Source: Ceratothoa steindachneri (Eukaryota > Arthropoda > Malacostraca > Isopoda > Cymothoidae). Taken from it: a stretch of 64,000 bases of DNA. A program made the translations under genes and the position numbers. Below, one piece after another: positions 24,515 through 36,299 of the stretch; within the stretch, counting starts at the first letter, position 1, and every line of letters begins with the position of its first letter. Below the pieces are notes generated by a model. The model was given only the letters and a program-made list of their open reading frames with translations, was not told where the DNA came from and searched no databases. The stretch is from positions 161,723,758-161,787,757 of the forward strand of contig OZ018324.1 in NCBI GenBank assembly GCA_963969495.1, in the 5' to 3' direction.

Positions 24515-25814
24515 TCTGGGTGAAACGAATCCACGAAGCGTTGAACCCTACAATCAAGGAAGGGTAATTATTTCTTTGTCATTCCCCATCGACGATGAAT
24601 GGGTGATTCACCGACCACAAGAAATCCCCAAATCGGCGCCAAGGAAATAAAGATGGACCAGACCGGTCGATCAGGAACCGATGTATGGAGCTTAAGTACT
24701 TTCCCCGCCTATAAACTAGTCAGGCAAAACAACAGAAACTTGCAACAGCAGCCAACCCTGACGAACTGGTTTCAGATCCTCTTCCACCAAACGGTGAAAG
24801 AACATAATCAGGAATACACAGTAACACAAGGTAGGGCGGAGTGTGCGCACGTGTGGCGAGAAGAAAGAAAATTTTCTTCCCTCAAATCGGTTGAGAATAT
24901 TTACGATTGATGAATCCGAATAATAATACTTGATAAAATTTGATAACGCGGTAAGACTCTTTCCTTCAGAACAAAAAATACTTTAAATGTAGCGAAGGCA
25001 GAACAACACTTCAAAAGTGGAGGAGCAAAAGAGTAGCGATGGTTTGAAGAGAGGCGGAGGTGAGCAAGCGATTGGGGAAGGACTGACGGGAGAACCCCAT
25101 TCAGATGTCGAAAGTAGATGCGTAGTTTCGAGATAAAAATAAGCCCCCGAAGAGGTGAGTTTGATGGATTTTATGAGTGCGTGAAATGTAGAAAGAAAGG
25201 GATGACATATGTTCACGGGAAGTAATACAAGACGCTTTTCTCCACTAGGTGTCACTACTTCGACAAATGCGAGTGTGGCTGACAATGAATTAACAGAGTT
25301 GGTGGCGATTAATGCCGTAAGCAATCGAACTTCGATAACAACTTCCTTTCGATTTGTTGAAACTCTACCCTTGGATGGGTCCTGTTTACTCAATTGACTA
25401 TTACAGCCGAAATTTACAGGGGGTTATTTCTCCCAAGGGTTTTGCTCGGTTGCTAAAAAGAACACATTGAATATGGTGGTAAATTCGGAAAAAAGTGCGC
25501 TAATTGCTTAATAACGCTTTTCCAATTAAACACTTATAAATGAGAATACAAATTACCTCTTGAAAATTTTTAGGCTTTCTAACAAAAGAGCCGCCATTCA
25601 TATTAATCTCCACACTCACAATCATGGATTCAGTACTGTTGAAAATTATCAAAGTTTCTCTACCTATTTCTATCGCATCATTTTAATCAGAGAAAATCTA
25701 AGGTTTCCAAAATTGGTGACCGATAACATACAGGTATAAACTATGTATGGATAAAATTTATTCCAATTTATATTAATAAAATGAAAGTTGTCAACAGATA
25801 AGCAATTTACTAAT
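24513..25814. other. unassigned; one 136-codon minus-strand frame
   Basis: The minus-strand frame 24983-25393 is the longest here and starts with ATG, but neither its sequence nor its composition matches a family I know, and a plus-strand frame overlaps it. I do not call it a gene. Confidence 0.3.
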
Positions 25815-26225
25815 TGCCATAATGGTGTTTATATATATATATATTTGCCCCACTGTCTTGCATGTCTAATTGCCCAGCTGACTTTTATATTTTATCGTTT
25901 TAATGGTGTTTATTTATAATTACCCCTGTAGCGTATGCGTATAATTGCGCTAGTGGCTTTCAGGTCTAATAGCGGCACTGTTTTTCGTATTTAATCGACC
26001 TTCTGTCATAAGTATCTAATCATCATACTGGTGTTCTGACCTAATTGCCCTACCGCCATTCATGTCTAATCGCCATACTACATAATGTTCATGTCTAATT
26101 GCCGTACTGGTGTTTATGTCTAATTACCTTACCTGTGTTCATGGTTAATGGCATACTAGCGTTTCTCTAATCGCGGTATTGGCGTTTATGTTTAATTGCT
26201 TCTCCAGTTCATGTGTAATCGCCCG
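25815..26225. repeat. decayed minisatellite, period about 25-30 bp
   Basis: ATGTCTAATTGCC-TACTGGTGTTC recurs with many changes across about 400 bases. The best units are at 26085-26140. A short TA run at about 25832 interrupts it. Confidence 0.65.
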
Positions 26226-26434
26226 ATTAACCATCTCTCAAAGGGTTGTCTGCAGCCAAACTTCCTTGGAATAAGTTTGGCAATCCTCTCCCGATTAACT
26301 AAACCATAGAGGACGCTCTGAGGCGATAGTGAAGAGCTGGCTGAGACAGCTCCGAAGTGCCTATCCAGCGGTTGAGGTTAAAATCTTGAGCTTTGAATGG
26401 TGCCATGAGCATTCAAAGAGGCGCTTGCACCTAA
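26226..26434. other. no feature seen
   Basis: Unique-looking sequence between the minisatellite and the mariner element. Confidence 0.4.
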
Positions 26435-26436
26435 TA

Positions 26437-27736
26437 AAGGATGTTCCAATAAGTTTTACCGATTTTAAATGTGAGTTAAGTTTAAGCGTCTAAGGATTTT
26501 TTTTTCTTTCAGTTCTAACAACTTCAGTCTTTGGCAATTTCAACCATGGAAACATTAACCATAGAACAACGTGTTAAAGTTATCGATGCCTATTACGAAA
26601 ATGGTCGTTCAAACAGAAACGCATTTCGGGCACTTCGCGTTTTTTTTGTTCAACATAATCGACCAACCGAGAGTGCAATTGGAAAAATTGTTCGTAAATT
26701 CAAACAAACGGGGTCGGTGGCAGATATGAAATACGGCATTGCGTGCTCGTTTACGCCGTTCAGCTGAAAACATTGTTGCAGTGCGCGAGAATGTGGCCGA
26801 AGATCCAGACACCTCTATTCGTAATCGCGCGTAGGAATTGAACCTCTCCACAACAACGTTACTTTGAATTTTGATAAAAAATTTGTCTCTACACGCTTAC
26901 AAAATTCAATTGACACAAGAACTTAAGACTGCTGATCATTTGAAGCGCCGTACATTCGTCAATTGAGTGCACGAGCAAAGACAAGCCGATGATAATTTTT
27001 CGCAAAAAATCATCTTTAGTGATAAAGCCCATTTTCATCTTAGTAAATTCGTTAATAAGCAGAATTGTCGCATTTGAGCTGATGAAAATCCCAGGAAGAT
27101 TATTGAAAAGCCACTGCATCCACAAAAGGTCACTGTTTAGTGGGCAGTTTTTGCTAGCGGAATCATTGGGCCATATTTCTTCGAAAATGATGTCGGGAAT
27201 TCTGTTACAGTGAGAGGCAAGCGATACCGTGCCATGATAACCAACTTTTTATTGCCTGAATTGAATTCTATGGATGTCGAAGATTTGTGGTTTCAAGAGG
27301 ACGGCGCCACATGCCACACAGCCAATGCAACAATGGCTTTATTGAATGAGAAGTTCCCAGGTCGCATCATCTCTCGAAACATCGAGGTCAATTGGCCACC
27401 ACGATCGTGTGACTTGCGCCTTTAGATTTTTTCCTTTGGGGTCATCTCAAAAGTAAGGTCTATGCTAACAAGCCAACAACAATTCAACAGCTGAAGGATG
27501 AGATAATAAGGCATATTGGTGAGGTCGAGGACCAACTATGCAGAGAGGCCATCAAAATTTTGACCATCGAGTAGAGGTGTGCCACCGAAGCCTTGGCAGA
27601 CATTTTGGCGATATTATTTTTCATACATAATTGCCATGACTCAAATAACATGATCCAATAGTGAAATCAATAAATTTTCACCAATAACACTGTTTTATTT
27701 ACTGCTAACTTCGATCCGTCTTAATGGAACACCCGT
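26437..27736 (+). mobile_element. mariner-superfamily element (DD41D-like), complete but inactive
   Basis: About 1300 bases with imperfect terminal inverted repeats: AAGGATGTTCCAATAAG at the left and the reverse complement of ACGGGTGTTCCATTAAG at the right, three mismatches in 17. TA flanks both ends (26435-26436, 27737-27738), as expected for the mariner TA target duplication. The transposase gene lies between them. Confidence 0.85.
26531..27620 (+). pseudogene. mariner-type transposase, DD41D-like, frameshifted
   Basis: N-terminal helix-turn-helix region EQRVKVIDAYYENGRS to IGKIVRKFKQTGSV (26547-26720), then degraded coding to IIFSDKAHFHL (first catalytic Asp, about 27010), LWFQEDGATCHTA (second Asp, 27300-27302), NWPPRSCDL and, after a one-base frame change near 27420, PLDFFLWG with the third Asp. 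Counting across that change gives about 41 residues between the second and third Asp, matching the DD41D (rosa-like) group. Stops occur near 27075 and 27147 where Trp is usual. The end of the protein is near 27570-27620. Confidence 0.85.
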
Positions 27737-27738
27737 TA

Positions 27739-29690
27739 TAAGACGGATCTAATGCGAGTTATTGGCATCGAACATGATTCGGCTAAAGATTTAAGATTGA
27801 ACAATTGCTGAAGGTGACCCTAACAACGGGACATATCCTTATGTAACGAGAGAAATTGTAGGAGAGATGCGTGCCCTAAAATTATCACTACTATCATCAT
27901 CTTATTATTTTTTACTCTGAGATTGCTCGTTTTTTTGGTGGGGAAAGCATATGAGAAGGGTAATACAGGTATTAATTGTACACAAATGTTACAGTTGGTA
28001 GCCACATTCGTATTGGGTGTGCAATTCCGCTTTGAAGTACAGTATTGTTCATTTCTTGCCGAACAATGCTTGGGCTCATCCAGAGATCACTGGCACCCCC
28101 ATGATTGCGAGATATGACAACTTTACACCGTTCTAAGCCTAATTAATCTGGTACATATCAGAGGAAAGGTGTACGATTTCATTCACACAATTCTCATGCC
28201 TCCATGTAAGGAAATTTGCTCCTTAAATTTCTTCCCTCGCTTCTTTCTAAAAATCTAACTCCACGTGTAGTAATGTGAGAGTCAAAAGAAGCGGAGAAAG
28301 AAAGAAAGAATTTGAATATCCGCCAGCTGCCTCGCATGTGCAGTTAATTAAGCTTAAATCCTACCGTGAAAACGCTAATCTCCGTAGTTTGAAAGCTGCT
28401 CGCCGAATCTCCCGCTCATCTGGGGATGGAGGGCATTAAGACCTGGATAGATAGACAAAGGCTAATCCCTCTTGGCGCCAGAATTCTTCTGCCAGACGTC
28501 TATGCCTTCCGGCGATTGAGCATAAAAAATGGCTGTCACATAAATACCATAGGTTTTCGAGTCTTTGGTTAGATTTAGAACCCGTCGCCTTCAGTTCAGA
28601 TCATTGTGTTTGTTTCCTCAAGTTCCCCGGTATTTAGTTATACCTCGAGATCGGATCTCACCAGGCAGACCCAGCTCTTTTGTGAAGCCTTACTCTGTTC
28701 AGAGCAAGCCTCGAATAGTTCCGTTCCCGAAGTATTGGCCGGAATTCCACTTGTCTCATCTGGACCTCCCCTCTCCCTCAAGGATCTCCAGTTTCCTGTG
28801 TGAGACTTCGTGCCTAGCCACTGCAGAGTCTCGATTTAGAGGTTGTACTTCTCTGGAGCAAAGATACCATAATCCTTCTTGAAAAAGGATCATGAACTCG
28901 TCTTCTGCCCCCCCCCCCATCCTTTATCCTCGTCACCATCAGGATATTCGACATAGGGCCACGTACATTGGCCTTCTTCGCTACTCGCGCCGACCTGCTG
29001 AAGGATATTCACTCGAGGGCCGCGCCCGCTGGCCTTCTCTCTTTATCGAGCTGACCCCATTAAACGTAAAACGACCATGTGCTTTAATCTCACGATAATC
29101 GACCCACTTTCCGACACTTAAATATTCCCTCTGTATATCTGATTTGTAATATTACATTTAAAAGTTGATTAGCGAATAATTAACGTTCCCAGATTGCCCA
29201 TCAATCTGTATTCTGTCAGAGTTGTCCTTTATTTACATTACCTATATTTCCATATGTATATATCTGTTAACTAATGACTCATTAAAAATTATATTTTTGG
29301 TTTTCTTTCTTTAAATATACCTTTGAACTTCAACTTGGTAAACTCATTTAAACGATATCGGCCCCTGTAGTAAATCGCACTAAATGATAGCCAACGGCAC
29401 TCTAGCAACGTATGTTTTTTGCCATGATGGGTGATATTTGGGTGGTGCCATAGCCTTTGCACCAAGGACTTCCAGTACTCTTGTTTCATCCATCCCTGCT
29501 ATTATGGTGCTATACAGCATTCTTTAGTTCTCTTTCCTGTTCTGTCTTACAATCTTATGTTTTTTTCTTCAAGGTGGTTTTAGCAGGCTGATGAAGAAGA
29601 CTAGATTATCTGGTGGATTTTTCAGGAGGTTGTCCTTGCCTTTGCTTCTCTTTTTTTTTCTTCGTTAAAATCCACTGCTACTGTTTGGAT
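27739..29690. other. unassigned sequence
   Basis: No recognisable coding family. 28565-28882 is an open 105-codon plus-strand frame in a GC-richer block with a C-run at 28908-28918; I see no domain in it. GAAAGAAAGAAAG lies near 28300. Confidence 0.3.
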
Positions 29691-32600
29691 ATGGCGTCCT
29701 TAAGGATTTTTTGTTTGCCTTTCTCAGATGTGATGGCTCCATCTGAGTGGACCTTTTATTTCCATCTCATTTACTTTCCTTACGGGAATTAATTATTTTC
29801 ATCAAACCTTAATTTTACTTTTACTCTTCATATTGGCTGGTGATGTTGAGTTGAATCCTGGTCCACAGAGGCAGCTTGCTAAAGGTTGCCGTATACTATA
29901 TTTAAATATCCGTAGACTTCATAAGAATCTCAAAGATCTCACGATAGGCTGCTACCAATCATGACATAATTTTCTCTTCTGAAACTCTGGTTTTCAACCA
30001 TAGAAACACCTCAGAGCTACTTATACCAAATTTTAATAACCCTGCCCTTATACGAAGGGACTCTTTTCCTCAAGGCCGTGGTATGTCTGTTTACATTAGA
30101 TCTGGTTATAATGCATAACACTTAACCGGATTTTGCTGTCCCTGCCATGAGATGCAAATATCATAACCATTATATTTTTGGACTTTATAGAAACCATGAT
30201 GCCAACAACGACTTGCATGACTGCCTGCTTACTGCTATGGCTTCAATACAGTCTGTTGATGTAAAGGCATCCTTTATTTTTATTTGAGACTTAAACGCTC
30301 ATCAAAATTGGTTGGGTTCTGTATCACCAACCAATTGAAATGGTCTTGCAGCTTTGTATTTCTCTAACTTGTCTGGCTGTGAACAGCTAATTCAAGGTCA
30401 TCCACCTAATTCTGGGAACTGCCTGGGTATTGTCTTGATTGACATACCAGGAGTTATCGAGGCTTCTGTTCTCGCTCCCTTAGGTACCTGTGATCATAAT
30501 GCCATCAATTGCAAAATTCGTCTTGAATTCATTGTTCCTGACATAACCATCTCCCGTCAGGTATATCTAAAATCTAGAGTCAATTAGGAGGTTGACCGTA
30601 TTCAGTGGAATACTATTTTTAATTCTAGTGACCCAGTATTAGTTCTGAATACTTGTCTTCTTAACATTCTACATAAAAGAGTTCCATCCCAAATAATTAA
30701 TTCCCGTGTCAAAGATAAAACTTGGTTTGACGATGATTGCAAGCGTGCCTTTGATGAAAACAGGCTGCTTACCACTTGTGGAGACCCAATCGAAGCCAGT
30801 TGCTTTGGAATAATTATGTTGCTCTTAAAGCTGAGGTTCAATGAATTTATAATGCTGCTAAAGCTGCTTATAATTCTAATTTACAGGATGTTCTTGCTGG
30901 AGCTACTCAGCCTCACAAACGATGGGGCTCTATGAGTCTTCATTGTTTAGTGTGGACTCGAGTATGCCTTCACTACGTAAACCTGATGGTTCCATGTCTT
31001 TTGAGCCCTTAAATAAAGCTAATTTGCACACTAATGCCTTTATAAACAAACAGAGAGATCAGGAGTTGTCGCTTCCTTTCACTTGTTTTCCCTTTCCTCA
31101 GTTGAAATCAGTTGCCTTTAAATCAACTAAACTAAAAAGTATATTCTTAATCTATATAGATACTTATGGTGGGACGGATCCGGATGGCTTTTCCCCCCAT
31201 TTTCTTCAAGAAGATTGCCCCAATTTTGGCACCTAAATTGGCTGTTGTTTCTAGGTTGCTTCTGAAGACCGGTTCTTTGCCTTCTTGTTGGCGTAAAGCC
31301 AACAGTACTCCCATTCCAAAGGAAGCATCGGCTTCAACTTTATCATCTGAATACAGTCCCATCTCAATCACACCTATCCTAGCTAAGATCTTTGAGAGGT
31401 GGCCTGCTAAACGATTGACCCTGTATTGTGACAAAATTGGTGTTATACCTGATTCACAATTTGGGTTCAAGAAGAGTTTGGGAACTTGCGACGCACTCCT
31501 AACACTGACCCATGACCTTCAGTCCTCTTTGGACCGTGGACATGAGTCGCGTGTTGTAACTATCGAGTTCAGTTCAGCCTTCGACATTGTTAATCATAAG
31601 GCTCTAATTTATAAACTGCAAATTTATGGTATTGGTGGAAGCCTTCTTAATATTTTTAATAATTTTTTGACAAATAGATCCCAGCGTGTTTCTGTTGATG
31701 GGATCTATTCTGCTTCTGTGCCTGTATTCTCAGGCGTTCCACAAGGGAGTGTTCTTGGTGCTTTATTTTTTATAACTTTCACTCCTGACTTAGACATTAA
31801 CCTGGAAAATAAACTGATATCGTATGCAGATGACACACTTTGTACTCCTCAATTCGGTCTTCATGTAACAGGAGAGAAGTTGCAGCATCTCTAAATAGGG
31901 ATTTAGCCAAGATTAGCTCTTGGTGTCAACTTTGAGGCATGAAATTTAATGCTGATAAGACGCATTCTATTATCATTAGTAGATCCCGTACACTAGATCA
32001 AGCTCCTCCCAGTTTGTACATATCAGGTGAACTTATTGATGAAGTAGATGATTTACGTCTTCTTAAAGTAATTCTTGACTTGAAGCTAGCCTTTGAGAAG
32101 CACATTCGTTTCTTGTCCTCCTCAATTTCACAGAAGACTGGATTATTTCCTAAGTGTTACATAACTTTTGCTTGTGACTCTACAGTTATTAAGTCTTTTT
32201 ATCCATTCATTCTGCCTCATTTTGAGTATTGTGCTCCTGTTTGGATGTCTGCTGCTAATTGCCATCTCAAGTTGTTGGACAGAGCGTTGAACTCAATTAA
32301 GTTTATAACACCAGCTCTGTCCCTTGATTTGGATCATCGGCATCTGGTTGGTTCCCTAAGCATTTTTTTAAGGTATTTAATATTATTCGGCATCCATTGC
32401 ACGCAACTCTACCTGATTCTTTTATTCCAGTTTGCGTGACAAGGTTTGCGCTTAATCTTAATGAATTAGCTATAAATTTTATGAATGTTAGTACGACACA
32501 GTTTTCACGGTGTTTTATATCATCATTAATTAAAACGTGGAATGCTTTACCCAGCATTTTTGAAACAGTAGCTTTTTCTCATCTTCTAATATTTCTTATT

Positions 32601-32714
32601 CATCTGAGTTCACTATTAGCCCTTCACCTTTTTCAGTACCATTTTGGTATTTTGTGTGGAACCAATTTAGCAGTTGTTTTTGCACCCTGGAGCTCTCATA
32701 ATAATAATAATAGG
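29691..32714 (+). mobile_element. CR1-like LINE with a 2A-like leader
   Basis: A single degraded copy about 3 kb long. It starts at an ATG (29691) followed by a hydrophobic leader, a 2A-like motif, an endonuclease, a reverse transcriptase and a short (ATA)n tail (about 32698-32714) after GGAGCTCTCATA. The boundaries are the first ATG and the end of the tail; the upstream UTR is not delimited. Confidence 0.85.
29806..29865 (+). other. hydrophobic segment and 2A-like motif DVELNPGP
   Basis: Reads LILLLLFILAG followed by DVELNPGP (29842-29865), an exact match to the D(V/I)ExNPGP consensus of 2A ribosome-skipping peptides. 2A-like motifs behind signal-like leaders are known at the N-termini of some animal CR1-type LINEs. 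Here an indel near 29785-29800 separates it from the ATG at 29691. Confidence 0.8.
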
Positions 32715-32715
32715 A
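29866..32715 (+). pseudogene. LINE endonuclease-reverse transcriptase, frameshifted
   Basis: Endonuclease pieces include YLNIRRLHKNL, FSSETLV (catalytic Glu), DLNAHQNWLGS and PLGTCDHNAI (Asp-His), 29890-30530. The reverse transcriptase frame 31166-31894 has a GPDGF equivalent just before it, then [44 protein letters not shown] and YADDT (31823-31837). Motif A has Glu (31565-31567) where Asp is expected. A second frame (31939-32439) holds MKFNADKTHSI and the thumb-like region; the C-terminal piece is 32397-32720. TAA, TGA and several frame changes make it dead. Confidence 0.88.
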
Positions 32716-34859
32716 AGTAAACGTACTTGTACGTAGCAAGGACGTGTACGTACATTAGAGGATATATGTATGTATAACTGTTTTTTTTTACATATTTTCT
32801 TGGTATTTATCTCTTTCCTCCCAACCAATAGATACAGATATATATATTATCTAGTGTGGTGACCTATTCCTCGACACTCCACACCAAGTGCCACCATCCT
32901 CCACACCAACCTCCATGAAGCTCTCTATCCGCGCGAGCTCCGGGCCCCTTAAATTGAGGGATCTAAGAAGAATTATCTCTATAGACCTTCTCAATAAATA
33001 TTACTGTGAGCGGGTTTGCATAACAAACCGCTCTACTACGTTTATCTGATAATTCATGAAGTTCATCCTTTGGTCAGTACTTAACTCGAGGTTCATATTG
33101 AATTTCTATGGTCGGACTTGAAAGTTTACGGTCCTGAGAAGGGAAGAAAGAGAGTGCTTAAGGCTTCCTCTTGAGTGTTTACTTACGATCCGAAGCCAAA
33201 TTGGTGAGTCGCTACTTAAGAAGGCGATTGTTAAGACCATTCAGCTCGGAGACGAAGCTTCATTAATTCACTTCGTGCCTATTTTTAGATTAATCAATTC
33301 ATCATTGTCGACGAAAGGTTTCTGGCTCCTTTCCCTATCAGATAAAGTTCCCCTTTTGAGGAATTATGTTCGTACTTATGCGTGCGTGTAGCTCTTTTGC
33401 CAAAATTTATCCTGATTTTAGAAATGCGTTTGTTTCGCTGAGCCGAGACAGTAATTTCCCACGTTTGAATACGACAGTATCTTTTTCCATCCTAAATATT
33501 GATCAAGAAAGGTATCTTATGGATGTCTGACTCGGTGTTGTTGAAATCCGAAATAAAGCTAGTATTTGTCTTTAATACAAAAGGAGAGGTTTATTTTATA
33601 TCAGAACTATGCGCCAGGATCTCCTTCCCTGTACACCTAGGAGAACTTGAAAAAGGGAAATAATCATCCCAAATTCAAAAAGCAAAATAAGAATTACCCT
33701 CAAGGCTGCTCTTAAACATAAAAAAAAACAAAGATCCATTATACTAACCCCTTCCCCCAGGAAGTTTGCATTACCCAAACATAAAATTAAAGCCGACTTA
33801 ATGGAAGTTCAAAACTTGGACGGGAACTGAAAGGGAAATAATTAGGATCCTGCTTAAATATAACGAACCCAATACTTTTTATGATATTGTAAAATTGGTC
33901 CCAAGATGTTACAGACTATTGTTTTTTATCTGCTTGTGAAAGACCCACTCTCACTTGTGCAGAATAAATGAACGTCCAAATGGGTTTGTTTGGAAATGCC
34001 AAAACAAAAATTGAAATCCCTTTAATATCACTTAAACTTTTATTGCCAAATAAAGACAAATTGAAGCCTTGCATTCGTGTTATGTATTAGTAGAGTGAGA
34101 ACATTGGCATTAGAAGAGTAAGTCGGCAATTAGGACTTTCAGTTAAGTATAGTTAGATTATGATGCCTCACCTTACCTAAAGCCTTAGGAAGGGAGATAA
34201 TATTCCATTACCAAAACTGTATGGGTGGATATTAAAATGGATACATTACAAGGAAAAGTGTTAAAGTGATCTATCTAACCTATTCTTTCCTGAGTAAGTC
34301 CTGGGTGTGCTATTCTTGAAATGGTAAATTTAGGCTTGCAATCTTTGCTATGAAGGAATAATTAACTTTCTTCGTACCTACATGTGTATGCGAGAAGTTA
34401 AAAGTGCCCAACAAATTCAATGCACTCTACACATTACACCTGTCTCAGAAAGAACTAAATTTTGAGCCAAAGTACTCAGCATCTGCCAACACCTCCCAAA
34501 GGAAATTGGAACAAGGGAAAAAGCGAAATTCAAATCTGAGGAACTTGAAACAATGGCGGGGGAAGAATAAAGATGGAAAAATAAAAAAAGTATAGAAGGT
34601 AAAGAGGTATAAAAAGAGACTGAAATCGACAGGTGGTTAAAAATTAAACACCAACCTGAAGACAGCCTGAATCGATTATGTATGTATGTATGTGTATATC
34701 ACTATATGTATAATTCAGACTAATTAATTTTGTATACTTAGGAATTTTTTTATCCCTACTTACGTACGGTTAAAACGAGGTCTTTCAACTCCGAGTCTAA
34801 TATCGACAAACATTTTCCTAGTCTGATCTATCAAGCCTAAAGTATATGGGTTCCACCAG
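32716..34859. other. AT-rich unassigned sequence
   Basis: No coding family or strong repeat was recognised. TATGTATGTATG lies near 34678-34690. Confidence 0.4.
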
Positions 34860-35110
34860 TTGACATACCGTCGTTTAAACCTGCCGGGAGAAGATGTCAT
34901 TGGAAGAAGTCATTCAGGCTTTAAAACTTCCTGCAGTGTACAACTACAAGCCGATCAGTACAGAACAGCTTACAGAGGAATCTATTTATATTGGTTTCCT
35001 TCATCAAAGGCTTTCGTTGGTTTCCCTCCTAATTATTTACGTCAGCGTCTTTATGAAAAATAGATTGCGTTTGATCAAGGTCGTGACTTGAAACAGACAT
35101 AAAAGAACTT
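34860..35110 (+). pseudogene. possible Ty3/gypsy gag fragment
   Basis: The frame 34860-35063 contains LQADQYRTAYR and PPNYLRQRLYEK followed by a stop and FDQGRDL. This resembles the capsid-end region (TAEQYREE...IRQRLLEN...A-D-ARDL) of gypsy elements whose pol relic lies downstream in the same strand. The match is short, so the call rests mainly on that context. Confidence 0.4.
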
Positions 35111-36299
35111 CGAAACTACCGCGCACCTTCGATGCAACTGTTTGTAGCAACAGAAAATCCTAAACTCTTGGCGGCTGCAATTTTCGATCACATACTCAGA
35201 TTGCTGCGATGCCAGGAGGCAAAAAACAAGTTCGAAGTTTCCTTAGAAACTTAGAAACTCTAGAAGAGTTTATCTAAACTTACCACGAGGGCGTTTGTTT
35301 TACGAGTAATTTAAATCGAAACCATCGACGGCGGCTTCGGCAGAAAGTAAAAATGTGTTGAAAATATTTAGCCGCAGGCTCATATGCGTGCGCTGAGGCC
35401 ATTGGGGTAGCGAGGACATACAAGCTCCTGATTTCACTCAAAGCTAACGCCCGTTTGCAGGCTACCCCAAGAATAACAAATAGGACAATTATACAAGAGT
35501 TGGCAGGTCAGCTGGGTTTGCTGCTTCTCTATGGGCAATTTTTACTGAAACTCCCTCGTCAACTACACATGAGTTCTCCAAAGGTTTAATGGGAACAGAA
35601 GGAGCATCTCCTCTGACACTAGAAATATTCCAAGTTGTTTGTCTCAAAAGGCTGGGCAAAAGAATATTATATAAGAATACGTCCTTATCCTACTGTCCTT
35701 TCCTTAATGTCTACTACATTGACAATGCCCATTTCTTAATAAACTGGAATTTATCCTGTGTTATTGAATTTTATATATCAATATTTCCATCACTTTTGCT
35801 TGATTTATGTAGTTGTATAATAACGGATCATGACTTTATTAAAGGGTATAATGATGTAAGCATGAAGTTTGGGATGGCATGTCCTCCCCTTAGTATATGT
35901 TGATTGACTGCTCTTTCATCTCCTTTTTCTTTGTTGTTTGCCAACCTAACTTCTAAATGTTGAGCGATAAAATAAATGTCAAGAAAACAACTAATAAACT
36001 AATAGCCACTTCACTTCCCTAAAGATCAGATTTAATGAGGATATCGCGGAATCTCGCACCTTTCCTTGGCGAGGAACCATCATTGTGACAGCGAGGATTT
36101 AGAAGTTTAGCAATTGAATAACCGCAGATGGCGCTTTTACCATTTCGTTGATTCGAGTAAAGGAATCAGCACCCAACAGAATAAATCAGTTAGCCATCCG
36201 TTATTCATTACAGTAGACCTGCATTATATCAAGTTGCAATAAAAGATGAGAACAAAACTTACACCAACTTCCCTGCTGCTGTAAACTACAGCCAATTTT
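35111..36299. other. unassigned spacer within the presumed gypsy relic
   Basis: Protease and early reverse transcriptase would be expected here, but I could not recognise them. The sequence is AT-rich with no long frame except 35589-35903, which has no known domain. Confidence 0.3.

Noticed and set aside
24983..25393. 136-codon minus-strand frame
   Set aside because: No family recognised, no splice or promoter context, and an overlapping plus-strand frame of similar quality exists. Not enough for a gene call.
28565..29098. Overlapping plus-strand frames of 105, 65 and 68 codons
   Set aside because: GC-richer block with few stops by chance; no motif, and the frames overlap each other.
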